Assembly (NCBI GenBank): GCA_016177705.1
Contig: JACOUT010000013.1
Span: 264,224-328,223, forward strand
DNA from: Deltaproteobacteria bacterium
GTDB lineage: Bacteria; Myxococcota; UBA727; VGSZ01
DNA: 64,000 nucleotides
Direction: 5' to 3'
The first letter of the stretch is position 1. Each line of letters starts with the position of its first letter. Below the pieces are notes generated by a model. That model was not told the DNA's origin and did not search any database. It saw only the letters and a program-made list of their open reading frames with translations. This document shows positions 8,598 to 17,865 of the stretch, in pieces. A program made the position numbers and the translations under genes.

Positions 8598-10238
8598 TCA
8601 GCCGCCGATGGGCAGGCAGACGCCGTCGTCGAGGCACAACGAGCCGGGGCAGCAGTCCGCGTCGGTGCGGCACGCACCGCACGTGCCCGTGCTCTGGCCT
8701 GGATCGATCAGGCAGGCCTGGTTGCCGCAGGTGTTGACGCAGCGATCGCTGCACCCGCCCGGCGGGCCAGCGTCGACCGGCGGCGGTCCGGCGTCGTCGA
8801 GCGGCACGCCCGCGTCCGGCTCGGGCGGTTGCTCGATGGGACAGCCGAAGACGATGGTCAGGTCGGTGACCACGCCGCTTTGCAGCGCGATGCAGGCGTT
8901 GCCGGCGAAGCGCAAGCGCTCTCCTTGCGGGAAGTAGTCCCAGCCGGTCTGGCCGCTCGGGTCGCGCGGCACCGGTTGACCGTTGAAGTAGATGGTGAGC
9001 GCGTCGGGGTCGTCACCCGCGCCGGCGACGACGTAGTCGCACGACAACACGCTGCCGAGGATGTCAGCGAGCGCCGCCTGCAGCGAGGCCGCGTCGTCCG
9101 CCTGGTAGTAGGCCTGCCCGCCCGCGCGGGGCCGACCGCCGGCGTTGGCCATCGCCGTCAGCTCGTCGGGGTCAACGCCGTCGCCAAAGCCGATCACGAA
9201 GGTGGCCACGCTCGGCGTCTGCGCGAACAATTGCGCGACCACGGGGATCGGGTCGCCGCAGGTGGACTGACCGTCGGTGATGAGCAGCACGTAGTTGCCG
9301 CGCGCGGCGTCTTGCAGCGACGCGTGGCCGACCAGGATCTGCAGGTTCTCCGCGGTGGGTGTGCCGAAGCGGCAGGTGTCGGCGCCGTCGAGGAAGGTGG
9401 AGATGGCGCCTTCGTTGCCGGGACCGACGTCGATGGCGACGTAACCCGTGCCGCAGTCCTGGCCCTCGCTGCACGATTGGTTGGTGCCGGGATAGGGGTT
9501 CAAGCCGAAGCGGATCTGGCCCTGGTACGTCGTCACCACGGTGTCGACCGCGTCGCGCGCGACGTCCCACTTGCTGCCGTCGGGGCCGAGGTCGTCGTTC
9601 ATCGAGCCCGAGCGGTCGATGGTGATCATCAGGTTGGCGGGCACGTTCTCGGCCGCGAATGCCTCGCCCTGGCACTCCTCGGGGATGCACACCACGCCGA
9701 CGCAGCGCTCGCCGGCGATGCACTGGCTGTCGTCCTCGCAGATGGTGGCGGTGGTGCTCGGCAGACACAGGCCGTCGGGGCCGCAGTACGACGCCGCGCC
9801 GCAGTCGGCGTTGCTGGTGCAGCCGACGTCGGTGGTGCAGGTGTCGGTGGAGGGGTCGCAGGTGAGCGGCAGCGTGCACTCCTGCGTGGTCGTGCAGCCG
9901 TCGCCCTCGCTGCCCTGCGCGAAGCAGGTGCCGTCGCGGCACTCCTCGGGGCTCAAGCAGTTCGCGTCGACGTCGCACGGGCCACCGCTTTCGTTGTCGG
10001 CGCACGCGCCGTCGGCGTCGCAGTAGGCGCCGGTGCCACAGTCCGCGTGCACGGTGCACTCGGTGCCGTCCTCGCACGTGCCGCTCGCCAGGTCGCAGAC
10101 CAGGGTGCCGTCGCACTCTTGCGCGGTGGCGCACTCGGCGCCTTCGGGCTTGGCTGCGACGGACGCGCAGTCGCAGCGCGCGAGCAGTGCGATGAGCGCG
10201 ATCGGCAGCGCGGCGAGGAGGGAGAGGTGGCGCTTCAT
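8598..10238 (-). CDS. Secreted Cys-rich von Willebrand factor A domain protein
   Basis: This 546-aa protein has an N-terminal signal (LLAALPIALIALLARC). Residues about 30-195 carry Cys-rich repeats of the ECxxxxDCGxxxYC type, like those of Myxococcota surface proteins. The vWA domain (about 203-440) has the metal-ion site DRSGSM at 208-213 and LLITDG near 318-323. A Cys-rich tail follows a Pro/Asp/Ala spacer. It may bind a ligand or matrix at the cell surface. The residue before the first Cys is Arg, unlike a standard lipobox, so lipid anchoring is uncertain. The ATG at 10238 gives the signal peptide. It is divergent from the DNA glycosylase gene. Confidence 0.8.
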   Translation of the reverse strand: MKRHLSLLAALPIALIALLARCDCASVAAKPEGAECATAQECDGTLVCDLASGTCEDGTECTVHADCGTGAYCDADGACADNESGGPCDVDANCLSPEECRDGTCFAQGSEGDGCTTTQECTLPLTCDPSTDTCTTDVGCTSNADCGAASYCGPDGLCLPSTTATICEDDSQCIAGERCVGVVCIPEECQGEAFAAENVPANLMITIDRSGSMNDDLGPDGSKWDVARDAVDTVVTTYQGQIRFGLNPYPGTNQSCSEGQDCGTGYVAIDVGPGNEGAISTFLDGADTCRFGTPTAENLQILVGHASLQDAARGNYVLLITDGQSTCGDPIPVVAQLFAQTPSVATFVIGFGDGVDPDELTAMANAGGRPRAGGQAYYQADDAASLQAALADILGSVLSCDYVVAGAGDDPDALTIYFNGQPVPRDPSGQTGWDYFPQGERLRFAGNACIALQSGVVTDLTIVFGCPIEQPPEPDAGVPLDDAGPPPVDAGPPGGCSDRCVNTCGNQACLIDPGQSTGTCGACRTDADCCPGSLCLDDGVCLPIGG

Positions 10239-10332
10239 CCCTCGATTGTGGCGCGCGCAAGCGCCGAGCGCGAACAAGCGAGCCGCGGGACACCGCCAGT
10301 GTCCGGGTGGTACAGGGTGGGACAACCGTCCC

Positions 10333-11265
10333 ATGCCCGAGCTGCCCGACCTCACCGTCTACCTCGAGCACCTCGACGCGCTCCTGACCGGGGGCCGCCT
10401 GCTCGGGGTGCGGCTCGCCTCGCCCTTCGTGCTGCGCAGCGTCGATCCGCCGCTCGCGGCATGCGCCGGCAAGCGCGTGCTCGGCTTCTCGCGGCTCGGC
10501 AAGCGGCTCGTGTTCTCGCTCGAGGACGAGCTGTTTCTGGTGCTGCACCTGATGATCGCGGGGCGCCTGCGGTGGGCCGGTGCCCCGGGCGCGAAGATCC
10601 CGGGCAAGGTCGGCGTCTGTGCCTTCGATGTCGAGCGAGCCGATGGCACGGCCGGCACGCTCGTGCTCACCGAAGCGAGTCCGAAGAAGCGCGCCTCGCT
10701 GCACGTGGTGAAGGGGCGCGCGGCGCTCGCCGACCACGACCCCGGTGGTCTCGAGCCGCACGCGACCGACGCGATCGCGTTTCGCGCGGCGCTCACGGCC
10801 GAGCGACACACGCTCAAGCGCGCGCTCACTGACCCGCGCACCGTCGCCGGCATCGGCAATACCTACTCCGACGAGATCCTGCACCGCGCGCGCCTCTCGC
10901 CGGTGGCGATGACCACCAGCCTCGACGACGACGAGCACGGGCGCCTGTACCAGGCCACGCGCGCTGTGCTCGCCGAGTGGACCGCGCGGCTGCGCGACAA
11001 GGCCAGCGGCCAGGAGCTGCCCGAGAAGGTCACGGCCTTTCACGACGAGATGGCGGTGCATGGCCGCGCGGGCAAGCCCTGCCCGGTGTGCGGCAGCCCC
11101 GTGCAGAAGATCGCGCATGCGAGCAACGAGACCAATTACTGCGCGACCTGCCAGACCGGCGGGCGCCTGCTCGCCGATCGGGCGCTGTCGCGGCTGCTCA
11201 AGGAAGACTGGCCGCGCACCGTCGAGGAGCTCGAGGCGCTCAAGCGCTCCCATCGCGGCCGTTGA
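10333..11265 (+). CDS. mutM: Formamidopyrimidine-DNA glycosylase / endonuclease VIII family
   Basis: This 310-aa base-excision repair enzyme begins MPELPDL, giving the catalytic N-terminal Pro2 and Glu3 after Met removal. GKRLVFSLEDELFLVLHLMIAGRLRW contains the conserved lysine and the H-L-M-x-G-R-L core. HTLKRALTDPRTVAGIGNTYSDEIL is the helix-two-turn-helix. The C-terminal zinc finger is CPVC-x16-CATC, followed by a charged extension of about 30 residues that most Fpg proteins lack. It would remove oxidised purines or pyrimidines and nick the abasic site. The ATG at 10333 is fixed by the mandatory N-terminal proline. The GG-rich leader just before it may act as a ribosome-binding site. Confidence 0.9.
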   Translation: MPELPDLTVYLEHLDALLTGGRLLGVRLASPFVLRSVDPPLAACAGKRVLGFSRLGKRLVFSLEDELFLVLHLMIAGRLRWAGAPGAKIPGKVGVCAFDVERADGTAGTLVLTEASPKKRASLHVVKGRAALADHDPGGLEPHATDAIAFRAALTAERHTLKRALTDPRTVAGIGNTYSDEILHRARLSPVAMTTSLDDDEHGRLYQATRAVLAEWTARLRDKASGQELPEKVTAFHDEMAVHGRAGKPCPVCGSPVQKIAHASNETNYCATCQTGGRLLADRALSRLLKEDWPRTVEELEALKRSHRGR

Positions 11266-11300
11266 GCCCCTGGCCGCGGCGTTCGCGTCCCGCGGTCCGG

Positions 11301-13703
11301 CTATCGGTCGATGCGCCCTTTGGCGTCGATGGCGACGCTCACCCGCTCCGGCGTCATCGGCAGCTCCTTGAGCCTCACACCGACCGCGTCGAAGATCGCG
11401 TTGCCGATCGCAGGCGCCGTGGGCACGAGCCCCGGCTCGCCCACGCCCTTCGACCCGAACGGCCCGTTCGGATCCTCGGTCTCGACGAAGACGAGGTCGA
11501 TGGGGAAGCGCATCTCGCTCGCGGTGGGGATCTTGTAGTCGGTGAAGCCCGCGTTGAGCACGCGGCCCTGATCGCTCTTGATCTCCTCGTAGAGCGCGTA
11601 GCCCAAGCCCTGCGCGATGCCGCCGTACACCTGGCCCTTGAGCGCCTGCGGGCTCAACACGTGCCCTACGTCGAGCGCGTTGATCATGCGCAGCACCTCG
11701 ACCTCGCCGGTGGCCTCGTCGACCGCCACCTCGACGCCCTGCGCGCCCCAGGTGTAGGCGGCCGACATGTTGCCGATGCCCTTCTCCCAGTCGGGCAGCT
11801 CGCTCGGCGGCTCGTAGAAGTACTCGGCAGAGAGCATGGTGCCCGCCTGGCGAAAGTGCACCGCGCGCAGCACCTTGGCGAGGTCCACCTTGGCCCACGC
11901 CTCGTCGGGCAGGCCGCGCTTGGTCACGAGCGCGTGCTTCAGCTCGTAGTCCTCGGGCTTGCCGGGCGCGCCCACGATCTTCGCAGCCTCGTCCTTGCTC
12001 TTCCCCTTCGCCGAGGCCTTGCCGGCGATCTCCTCGAAGACGCCGGGGCAGAGCGCGAACAGCTTGTCGCGCAAGAGCTTGGTGGCGCGGATAGCCGCGT
12101 TGCACGCCATGAAGGCGCCGCGGCTGGCGTGCGTACCAACGTCCCACGGGCACGCCGCGGTGTCGGTTTGGTTGAGGTGCACCTGCTCCGGCATGATGCC
12201 GAGCGACTCGGCCACCGCCACGGTCAACGACGACACCAACCCCTGCCCCATCTCAACGCCGCCGTACGCGACGTGCGCATGGCCGAAGTCGTCGAGGCGA
12301 ATGGCGATGCCGCTGCCGTCGGAGCGGTAGATGCGCCCCGAGCCCCCGACGTGCACCAGCGACGCCACGCCCACGCCGAGCGCGCGCCCGCGCGCGTCCT
12401 TGCGACCCTGGCCCTGCTTCTCCGTCCAGTGCAGCCCCTGACCCACGGCCTTGAGGCAGTCGTCGAGGCCACACGTGGCGATGCGGAATTTCATGGGCGA
12501 CTCGTCGCCCGGCTGGTTCGCGTTCTTGCGACGCAGCTCGAGCGGGTCGATGCCGGCCTCGCGCGCCAGCTCGTCGAGGTTCGACTCGATGGGGAAGGTC
12601 ACCTCGGGGTTGCCGTAGCCGCGCATGGCCTGGCAGTAGGTGTTGTTGGTGTAGACGATCTTGGCGTCGAAGCTGACCGCCGGCACCCGGTAGAGCGAGG
12701 TCACCGGCAGCATCATCACCGAGGGGTAGGTGGCGCCCCACGACGTGTAGGCGCCGTTATCCTGCAATACTTCCACGATACGGAAAGTGAGCAAGCCGTT
12801 GGCGTCGCAGCCCTGCACCACGCGCGTCTCGGCCGACTGCCGCGGCGACAAGTAGGCGAACTCCTCTTCGCGGTCATAGAGGATCTTCACCGGCAGACCG
12901 GTCTTGTGCGCGAGCAGGATGGCGATGTGCTCGTAGCAGTGGGTGTCGAGGCCGGTGCCAAAGCCGCCGCCGAGCGCGGGCACCACCACGCGCGCGCCGC
13001 AGCCCTCGAGCCCCATGGCCTCGAGCGCCTTGGTGAAGTCGCGCTGCGCCAGGAACGGAATCTGCGTCTTGGCGTAGATGGTCAGGTTGCCGTGGCCGTC
13101 GAACTCCGCGATGCAGCCCGCCGTCCCCATGCAGCTCTGCTGGATGCGCGGCGTGGTGTAGTAGCCCTCGACGACGTGGCGCGAGGCGCGCTTCATGGCC
13201 TCGAGGTCGCCGGTGTGGTGGCCGTATTTGAGGTCGACCAGGTTGCTGGTGCGCGGCCGTCCGCGCGCGTCCACCTCGTGCACAAGGGGCGCGCCGGGGC
13301 GGAGCGCATCATGCGGGGAGAACACGCCAGGCAGGGGCTCGTACTCGACGTCGATCAGCTCGACCGCCTCGCGCGCAATGTCGGGGTCGATGGCGGCGAC
13401 CGCCGCCACCTCGTCTCTGAACTGGCGCACCTTGTCGCGCTTGAGCGCGAAATTGTCGGCGAGGAAACCGACGCGCACCTCGGGGGTGTCGTAGGCGGTG
13501 ATGACCGCGCGCACGCCCGGCAGGCGCTTGGCCCTCGATGTGTCGATGTGCTTGATGCGCGCATGCGCATGCTCGCTGAACTTGATCTTGCCGTGCAGCA
13601 TGCCCGGCCGCACCAGATCGTGGATGTAGGGGGTGCGCCCGGCGACCTTGTCGCCCGCGTCGGGGCGGACGCGCTCCTTGCCCACGAAGGAGTAGTCGCT
13701 CAT
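11301..13703 (-). CDS. Xanthine-oxidase-family hydroxylase, molybdopterin-binding large subunit
   Basis: This 800-aa catalytic subunit would hydroxylate or reductively dehydroxylate a (hetero)aromatic or aldehyde substrate at a Mo cofactor. It has the family order of an N-terminal Ald_Xan_dh domain (DKVAGRTPYIHDL) and Mo-binding blocks with ALGGGFGT, QAMRGYGNPE and VEMGQGLVSSL. The catalytic Glu lies in GSKGVGEPGL near the C-terminus. The AMRGYGNPE block resembles 4-hydroxybenzoyl-CoA reductase-type enzymes more than true xanthine dehydrogenase, but the substrate is not provable. It is the last gene of the 12-gene unit; its ATG overlaps the 2Fe-2S subunit stop by 4 nt. Confidence 0.88.
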   Translation of the reverse strand: MSDYSFVGKERVRPDAGDKVAGRTPYIHDLVRPGMLHGKIKFSEHAHARIKHIDTSRAKRLPGVRAVITAYDTPEVRVGFLADNFALKRDKVRQFRDEVAAVAAIDPDIAREAVELIDVEYEPLPGVFSPHDALRPGAPLVHEVDARGRPRTSNLVDLKYGHHTGDLEAMKRASRHVVEGYYTTPRIQQSCMGTAGCIAEFDGHGNLTIYAKTQIPFLAQRDFTKALEAMGLEGCGARVVVPALGGGFGTGLDTHCYEHIAILLAHKTGLPVKILYDREEEFAYLSPRQSAETRVVQGCDANGLLTFRIVEVLQDNGAYTSWGATYPSVMMLPVTSLYRVPAVSFDAKIVYTNNTYCQAMRGYGNPEVTFPIESNLDELAREAGIDPLELRRKNANQPGDESPMKFRIATCGLDDCLKAVGQGLHWTEKQGQGRKDARGRALGVGVASLVHVGGSGRIYRSDGSGIAIRLDDFGHAHVAYGGVEMGQGLVSSLTVAVAESLGIMPEQVHLNQTDTAACPWDVGTHASRGAFMACNAAIRATKLLRDKLFALCPGVFEEIAGKASAKGKSKDEAAKIVGAPGKPEDYELKHALVTKRGLPDEAWAKVDLAKVLRAVHFRQAGTMLSAEYFYEPPSELPDWEKGIGNMSAAYTWGAQGVEVAVDEATGEVEVLRMINALDVGHVLSPQALKGQVYGGIAQGLGYALYEEIKSDQGRVLNAGFTDYKIPTASEMRFPIDLVFVETEDPNGPFGSKGVGEPGLVPTAPAIGNAIFDAVGVRLKELPMTPERVSVAIDAKGRIDR

Positions 13704-14185
13704 GACCGCTCCTTGGTCGCCAGCTCGCCCGCCGCCTGCTTGACCGCGTCGATGATCTGGACGTAGCCGGTGCAGCGGCACAGATTGCCGACCAGGCCCG
13801 CGCGGATCTCGTCGTCGGTGGGCGCGGGGTTCTCGGCCAACAGCGCGGTGGTCGCCATCACCATGCCCGGCGTGCAGAAGCCGCACTGCACACCGCCCTT
13901 GTCGATGAAGGCGCGCTGCACCGCAGACGGGTCACCGTTGTCCTGTCGCAGGCCTTCGACGGTGACGACGCGCTTGCCCTCGGCCTCGAGCGCGGGGAAC
14001 AAGCAGGAGGCGACCGCGCGACCGTCGATGAGCACGGTGCAGGCGCCGCACTCGCCCTCGCTGCAGCCCTCCTTGGTGCCGGTGGCGCCGAGGGTGTCGC
14101 GCAAGACGTCGAGCAGGCGTGCCTGCGGCTGCACGAAGGCCTCGACCGCGGCGCCGTTGAGCGTGAAGCGAAGCTCAGCCCTCAT
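13700..14185 (-). CDS. 2Fe-2S small subunit of the Mo hydroxylase
   Basis: This 161-aa electron-transfer subunit has two [2Fe-2S] sites. The plant-ferredoxin type at the N-terminus is GCSEGECGACTV plus the Cys of VASCLF. The helical C-terminal type is QCGFCTPGM and NLCRCTGY. Length and order match CoxS/HcrC/XdhC-like small subunits. It passes electrons between the FAD subunit and the Mo centre. It overlaps the FAD-subunit gene by 11 nt and the large-subunit gene by 4 nt. Confidence 0.93.
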   Translation of the reverse strand: MRAELRFTLNGAAVEAFVQPQARLLDVLRDTLGATGTKEGCSEGECGACTVLIDGRAVASCLFPALEAEGKRVVTVEGLRQDNGDPSAVQRAFIDKGGVQCGFCTPGMVMATTALLAENPAPTDDEIRAGLVGNLCRCTGYVQIIDAVKQAAGELATKERS

Positions 14186-15047
14186 GGTGGATCTCCTTGT
14201 CGCCGAGCGCCTGACGCAGCGCGCGCTCGCAGAGCACGCGTACCAGCCGGCGACGGTAGTTGGCGCTCGAGCGCAGGTCGTTGATGGGAGAGACTTCGGC
14301 CGCGGCGGCCTCGGCAGCGGCGACCAACGCAGCGGCGTCGAGCGGACGGCCCACCAGCGTGGCCTCGGCGTTCCTCAGGCGCATCGGCACGGGTCCGACG
14401 GCGCCCGCAGCCAGCCGCACCACCGGGGCCTTTCGGTCGTCCTCGATGCAGATGAAGGCCGCGACGCTCGCCAACGAGAGGTCCATGGCCACGCGACCCT
14501 GGCGCAAGAATGCGCTTTGGGTTCCCCGCGGCGGACGCGGCACCACGACGCAGCTCAACAGCTCGCCCGCCGCAAGCTGTGTCTTGCCGGGGCCGGCAAG
14601 GAAGGACGCGAGCGGCAGCGTGCGGCGACTCTTCGGTCCCGCCAGCTCGACCGCCGCGTCGAACGCCAGCAGCGGCGGCGCGGTGTCGGCGGCGGGCGAG
14701 GCGTTGCACAGGTTGCCACCGAGGGTGCCTACGTTCCTTATCTGCTGGCTCGCGAGCGTCCACAGCGCGTGGCCGAGCGCGCGCAGCTCGCGGCGAATCA
14801 CCTCATGGCGCAACAGCTCGGCAAGCGACGTGGTGGCGCCGATGCGGATGGCCTCGTCCTCGACCGACACCCCACACAGCTCGGGGATGTTCCGAAGCGA
14901 GATCAAGGGAGCGGGCGCGACCTTGCGCTTGCGCAGCTGCACCAACAGGTCGGTGCCGCCGGCGATGAAGCGCGCGCTCGGCTCGTCCCTCTTGAGCGCG
15001 AGCGCCGCGTCGAGCGTGGTGGGGCGATGGTAGGCGGCGTCGGTCAC
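14175..15047 (-). CDS. FAD-binding medium subunit of the Mo hydroxylase
   Basis: This 290-aa CoxM-type subunit has the two FAD loops of the family: RFIAGGTDLLVQ near residue 25-36 and QIRNVGTLGGNLCNASPAAD near residue 100. It supplies FAD for the terminal electron exchange of the three-subunit hydroxylase. Unlike the beta subunit of 4-hydroxybenzoyl-CoA reductase, I see no extra loop with four cysteines for a 4Fe-4S cluster, so it is probably a normal CO-dehydrogenase-type medium subunit. It overlaps the CoA transferase gene upstream by 4 nt. Confidence 0.88.
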   Translation of the reverse strand: MTDAAYHRPTTLDAALALKRDEPSARFIAGGTDLLVQLRKRKVAPAPLISLRNIPELCGVSVEDEAIRIGATTSLAELLRHEVIRRELRALGHALWTLASQQIRNVGTLGGNLCNASPAADTAPPLLAFDAAVELAGPKSRRTLPLASFLAGPGKTQLAAGELLSCVVVPRPPRGTQSAFLRQGRVAMDLSLASVAAFICIEDDRKAPVVRLAAGAVGPVPMRLRNAEATLVGRPLDAAALVAAAEAAAAEVSPINDLRSSANYRRRLVRVLCERALRQALGDKEIHHEG

Positions 15048-16255
15048 GCGATCACCTCGTCCTTGCGTAGCGCTGTCAGCTCCTGGTCCGAAACGCCGAC
15101 CTCGCGCAGCACGCTCTCGGTGTGCTCACCGTAGCGAGGCGCGAACGGCAGCGCACGGCCCTGCTCGTTCAAGAACGCCGTGTCGACGGCCGCCGGCGGC
15201 ATGCGCACCACGCGGCCGTCGGGCGCCGTCGTCGTCAGCACGCGCTCCTTGACGAAGGGCAGCTCGAAGACCCCCTCGATGGGGGTGATGGGCGCGTGCG
15301 GGATCTCGGCGGCCGCCAGCGCCTCGGAGGCGGCCGCCATGGTCATCTTCGAGGTGAGCGCGCCGATGCGCCGGTGCAGGTTGTCGCGGTCGGCGCGCCG
15401 CCCCTCGTTGGTGCGGTAGCGCTCGTCGTCGAGCGCGCGGAAGGCCGGCGCCTGAACCAAGCGCGACCACTGCACGTCGCTGCCGATGGCCATGAACAGG
15501 TACCCGTCCGACGTCGGGTAGGAATTGGTGGGGATGAACTGACGGTGCTCGTTGCCGTTGCGCTTGATCTCACCTGGCGCCGAGCCCATGTCGAGCATGG
15601 GCAGGAAGGTGAGCAGCCACGAGACCGCGCCGTTGCCCATGGCGACGTCGACGCACTTGCCCTTGCCCGTTTGCGTGCGTTCGTAGAGCGCCAGCAGCAC
15701 CTGCGCGAACACCTCGTCGCCGGCCTTCAGGTCGGTGATGGGCGGGCCGCACTGCAGCGGCGGGCCGTCCTTGTCGCCCGTGAGATCCATGTAGCCGCAC
15801 AGGGCCTGCATCATCGGGTCGTAGCCGGGCACCTCGGGGTACTTGAGGCCGAGCGCTGAGATGCCGGCCCAGATCAGATCGGGCTTGCCCTTGGACAGCG
15901 TGGCGTAGTCGATGCCGAGCGACTCGTGGCGCGCCGGCATGGTGTTGGTGCAGAACACGTCGACGTCCAGCTCGCGCAGGATGCGGCTGAGCTGGGCCCG
16001 CCCCGACGGCGATTTGAGATCGAGTGCGATCGCCTCCTTGCCCACGTTCGGCGCCACGAAGTAGCTGTGCCGGTCGGCCCCAGCGAACGGGCGGCCAACG
16101 GAGCGGTTGGGATCGCCCTTGGTCTTGGCGCCCGGCCGCGCCGTCGGCTCCACGCGGATCACACGCCAGCCGAGCTGCACGAAGCGCAGCGTGGCGTAGG
16201 GCATGGAGAGCGCCTGCTCGACGGAGAGAACGACGGGGCGCCTCTTGTCGCTCAC
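15044..16255 (-). CDS. Class III (CaiB/BaiF) acyl-CoA transferase
   Basis: This 403-aa protein has the interlaced-dimer CoA-transferase fold: N-terminal VVLSVEQALSMPYATLRF, RVEP, the DLKSPSGRAQL segment, PGYDPMMQALCGYM and the region PPITDLKAGDEVF, whose Asp aligns with the catalytic Asp of the family. It would move CoA between an acyl-CoA donor and a free acid. In the operon it is the obvious activation step, since no acyl-CoA ligase is present. Stop and start overlap the flanking genes by 4 nt on both sides. Donor and acceptor cannot be read from the sequence. Confidence 0.85.
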   Translation of the reverse strand: MSDKRRPVVLSVEQALSMPYATLRFVQLGWRVIRVEPTARPGAKTKGDPNRSVGRPFAGADRHSYFVAPNVGKEAIALDLKSPSGRAQLSRILRELDVDVFCTNTMPARHESLGIDYATLSKGKPDLIWAGISALGLKYPEVPGYDPMMQALCGYMDLTGDKDGPPLQCGPPITDLKAGDEVFAQVLLALYERTQTGKGKCVDVAMGNGAVSWLLTFLPMLDMGSAPGEIKRNGNEHRQFIPTNSYPTSDGYLFMAIGSDVQWSRLVQAPAFRALDDERYRTNEGRRADRDNLHRRIGALTSKMTMAAASEALAAAEIPHAPITPIEGVFELPFVKERVLTTTAPDGRVVRMPPAAVDTAFLNEQGRALPFAPRYGEHTESVLREVGVSDQELTALRKDEVIA

Positions 16256-17865
16256 CGCCAGCTCCCCACCGGCTCCTTGAACTCGCCGTAGACCTCGCGC
16301 AGCACGCCGCAGACCTCGCCGACGCTGGCGTAGGCCTCCACCGCCTCGATGGTGGCGGGCATGACGTTCTCCTTGGCGGCCGCGGCCGCGCGGAGCCGGG
16401 CCAAGGTGCGCTCCACCGCCTTGGCGTCGCGCGTCTCCTTGGTGCGGCGCAGGCGCTGCACCTGCTTGGCTGCCTCGCCCTCGCGGTAGGGGTGCAGCTC
16501 GACGGCGTGCTCCTCTTCCTCTTCGACGAAGCAGTTGACGCCGACCTTCTTGACCTCACCGCTCTCGAGCTTGCGCTCCCGCTCCCAGGCGCTGCGGTTG
16601 ACCTCGGCCTGCACACGGCCCTCGCGCACCGCGGCGACGATGCCCGAGCCGCCCTCGAGCGTGGCCAGGATCTTCTGGATCTCTCGCTCCATTTCGTTGG
16701 TCATGGATTCGACGAACCAGGAGCCGCCCAGCGGATCTACCGTGTCGCACAGCCCCATCTCGGTCATGAGGATCTGCATGGTGCGCAAGGACAGCTTGGC
16801 CGCGCGCTCGCTCGGGATGGTGTAGGCCTCGTCGAAGCAGCACAGCGCCATGGTCTGCGTGCCCGACAGCGCGGAGATGAGCGCGTAGTAGGCGCCCCGC
16901 ATGATGTTGTTCTCGGGCTGCTGCACGGTGAGCCCGCCGCCGCCGCCGCCCGCGATCATGCGCAACTGCATGGAGCGCGGATCCTTGGCGCCGTAGCGGT
17001 CCTTCATGATGCTGGCGAACAGGCGACGCCCCGCGCGGAACTTCGCCACCTGCTCCCAGATGTTGCCGTGGATGTCGAAGTTGAACGACAGCCCGGGCGC
17101 GACTTCGTCGACCGTCAGGCCGCGCGCCATCACGTGCTCGAGGTAGGCGCAGGCGATGGCGAGCCCGTAGGCCATCTCCTGCGCCGCGTTCGCGCCGCTC
17201 TCGCGCACGTGGTAGCCGCACACGCTCACCGGCGAGTACTTGGGTGCGTTCTTGGCGCAGAACTCCATGGTGTCACCCACCAGCCGCACCGAGTCGTCGA
17301 CGGGGAAGATCCAGGTGCCGCGGCCGATGAACTCCTTGAGGATGTCGTTCTGCGCGGTGCCCTTGAGCTCCTTGAGCGGGTAGCCGCGCTTCCTCGCCAT
17401 GGCGAAGTACATCGCCATGATGGGCACGGCCGAGCCGTTGATGGTCATCGAGGTGCTGATCTTGGCGAGGTCGATGCCCTCGAAGGCGATCTCCATGTCG
17501 GCGAGCGTGTCGACCGCCATGCCGACGCGGCCCACCTCGCCCTGCGCCATCGGGTGGTCGGAGTCGTAGCCGTTCTGCGTGGGCAGATCGAAGGCGACGT
17601 TGAGCCCCGTCTGGCCGTTCTTGATGAGGAACAAGAAGCGCTCGCGCGTCTCCTCGGCGGTGCCGAAGCCGGAGTACTGGCGCATGGTCCAGGGGCGGGC
17701 GCGGTACATGCTCGGGTGGATGCCGCGCGTGTACGGGTGTTCGCCGGGGGCGCCAACGCGCGCGTAGCCGCCGCTCGCCTCGACGTCGGCGGGGCCGTAC
17801 ACGGGCTTGACCTCGAGCCCCGACTCCCAGACCACGCGCGAGAGGTCGCTCTTCTCCTTGCTCAT
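16252..17865 (-). CDS. Methylmalonyl-CoA-mutase-type acyl-CoA mutase, catalytic subunit
   Basis: This 537-aa protein contains only the substrate-binding barrel; the B12 domain is encoded by the adjacent gene, as in two-subunit acyl-CoA mutases. The signature RQYSGFGTAEET, NGQTGLNVAFDLPTQNGYDSDHP and TMTINGSAVPIMAMY are clear. By eye the Tyr of RQYSGFG and the Arg of DSVRLVGDT sit where Tyr and Arg bind the substrate carboxylate in methylmalonyl-CoA mutase. That favours a dicarboxylyl-CoA over isobutyryl-CoA, but structural alignment is needed. It carries out adenosylcobalamin radical rearrangement. It overlaps both neighbours by 4 nt. No MeaB-type chaperone gene lies nearby. Confidence 0.88.
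   Translation of the reverse strand: MSKEKSDLSRVVWESGLEVKPVYGPADVEASGGYARVGAPGEHPYTRGIHPSMYRARPWTMRQYSGFGTAEETRERFLFLIKNGQTGLNVAFDLPTQNGYDSDHPMAQGEVGRVGMAVDTLADMEIAFEGIDLAKISTSMTINGSAVPIMAMYFAMARKRGYPLKELKGTAQNDILKEFIGRGTWIFPVDDSVRLVGDTMEFCAKNAPKYSPVSVCGYHVRESGANAAQEMAYGLAIACAYLEHVMARGLTVDEVAPGLSFNFDIHGNIWEQVAKFRAGRRLFASIMKDRYGAKDPRSMQLRMIAGGGGGGLTVQQPENNIMRGAYYALISALSGTQTMALCCFDEAYTIPSERAAKLSLRTMQILMTEMGLCDTVDPLGGSWFVESMTNEMEREIQKILATLEGGSGIVAAVREGRVQAEVNRSAWERERKLESGEVKKVGVNCFVEEEEEHAVELHPYREGEAAKQVQRLRRTKETRDAKAVERTLARLRAAAAAKENVMPATIEAVEAYASVGEVCGVLREVYGEFKEPVGSWR

Noticed and set aside
11274..11295. CCGCGG...CCGCGG as terminator between mutM and the Mo-subunit gene
   Set aside because: Stem possible but no T-run and the arms are common in GC-rich DNA.
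9172..12153. 993-codon minus-strand frame through the vWA, mutM and Mo-subunit region
   Set aside because: Crosses three well-supported genes in other frames; composition is Arg/Ala/Gly-rich noise.
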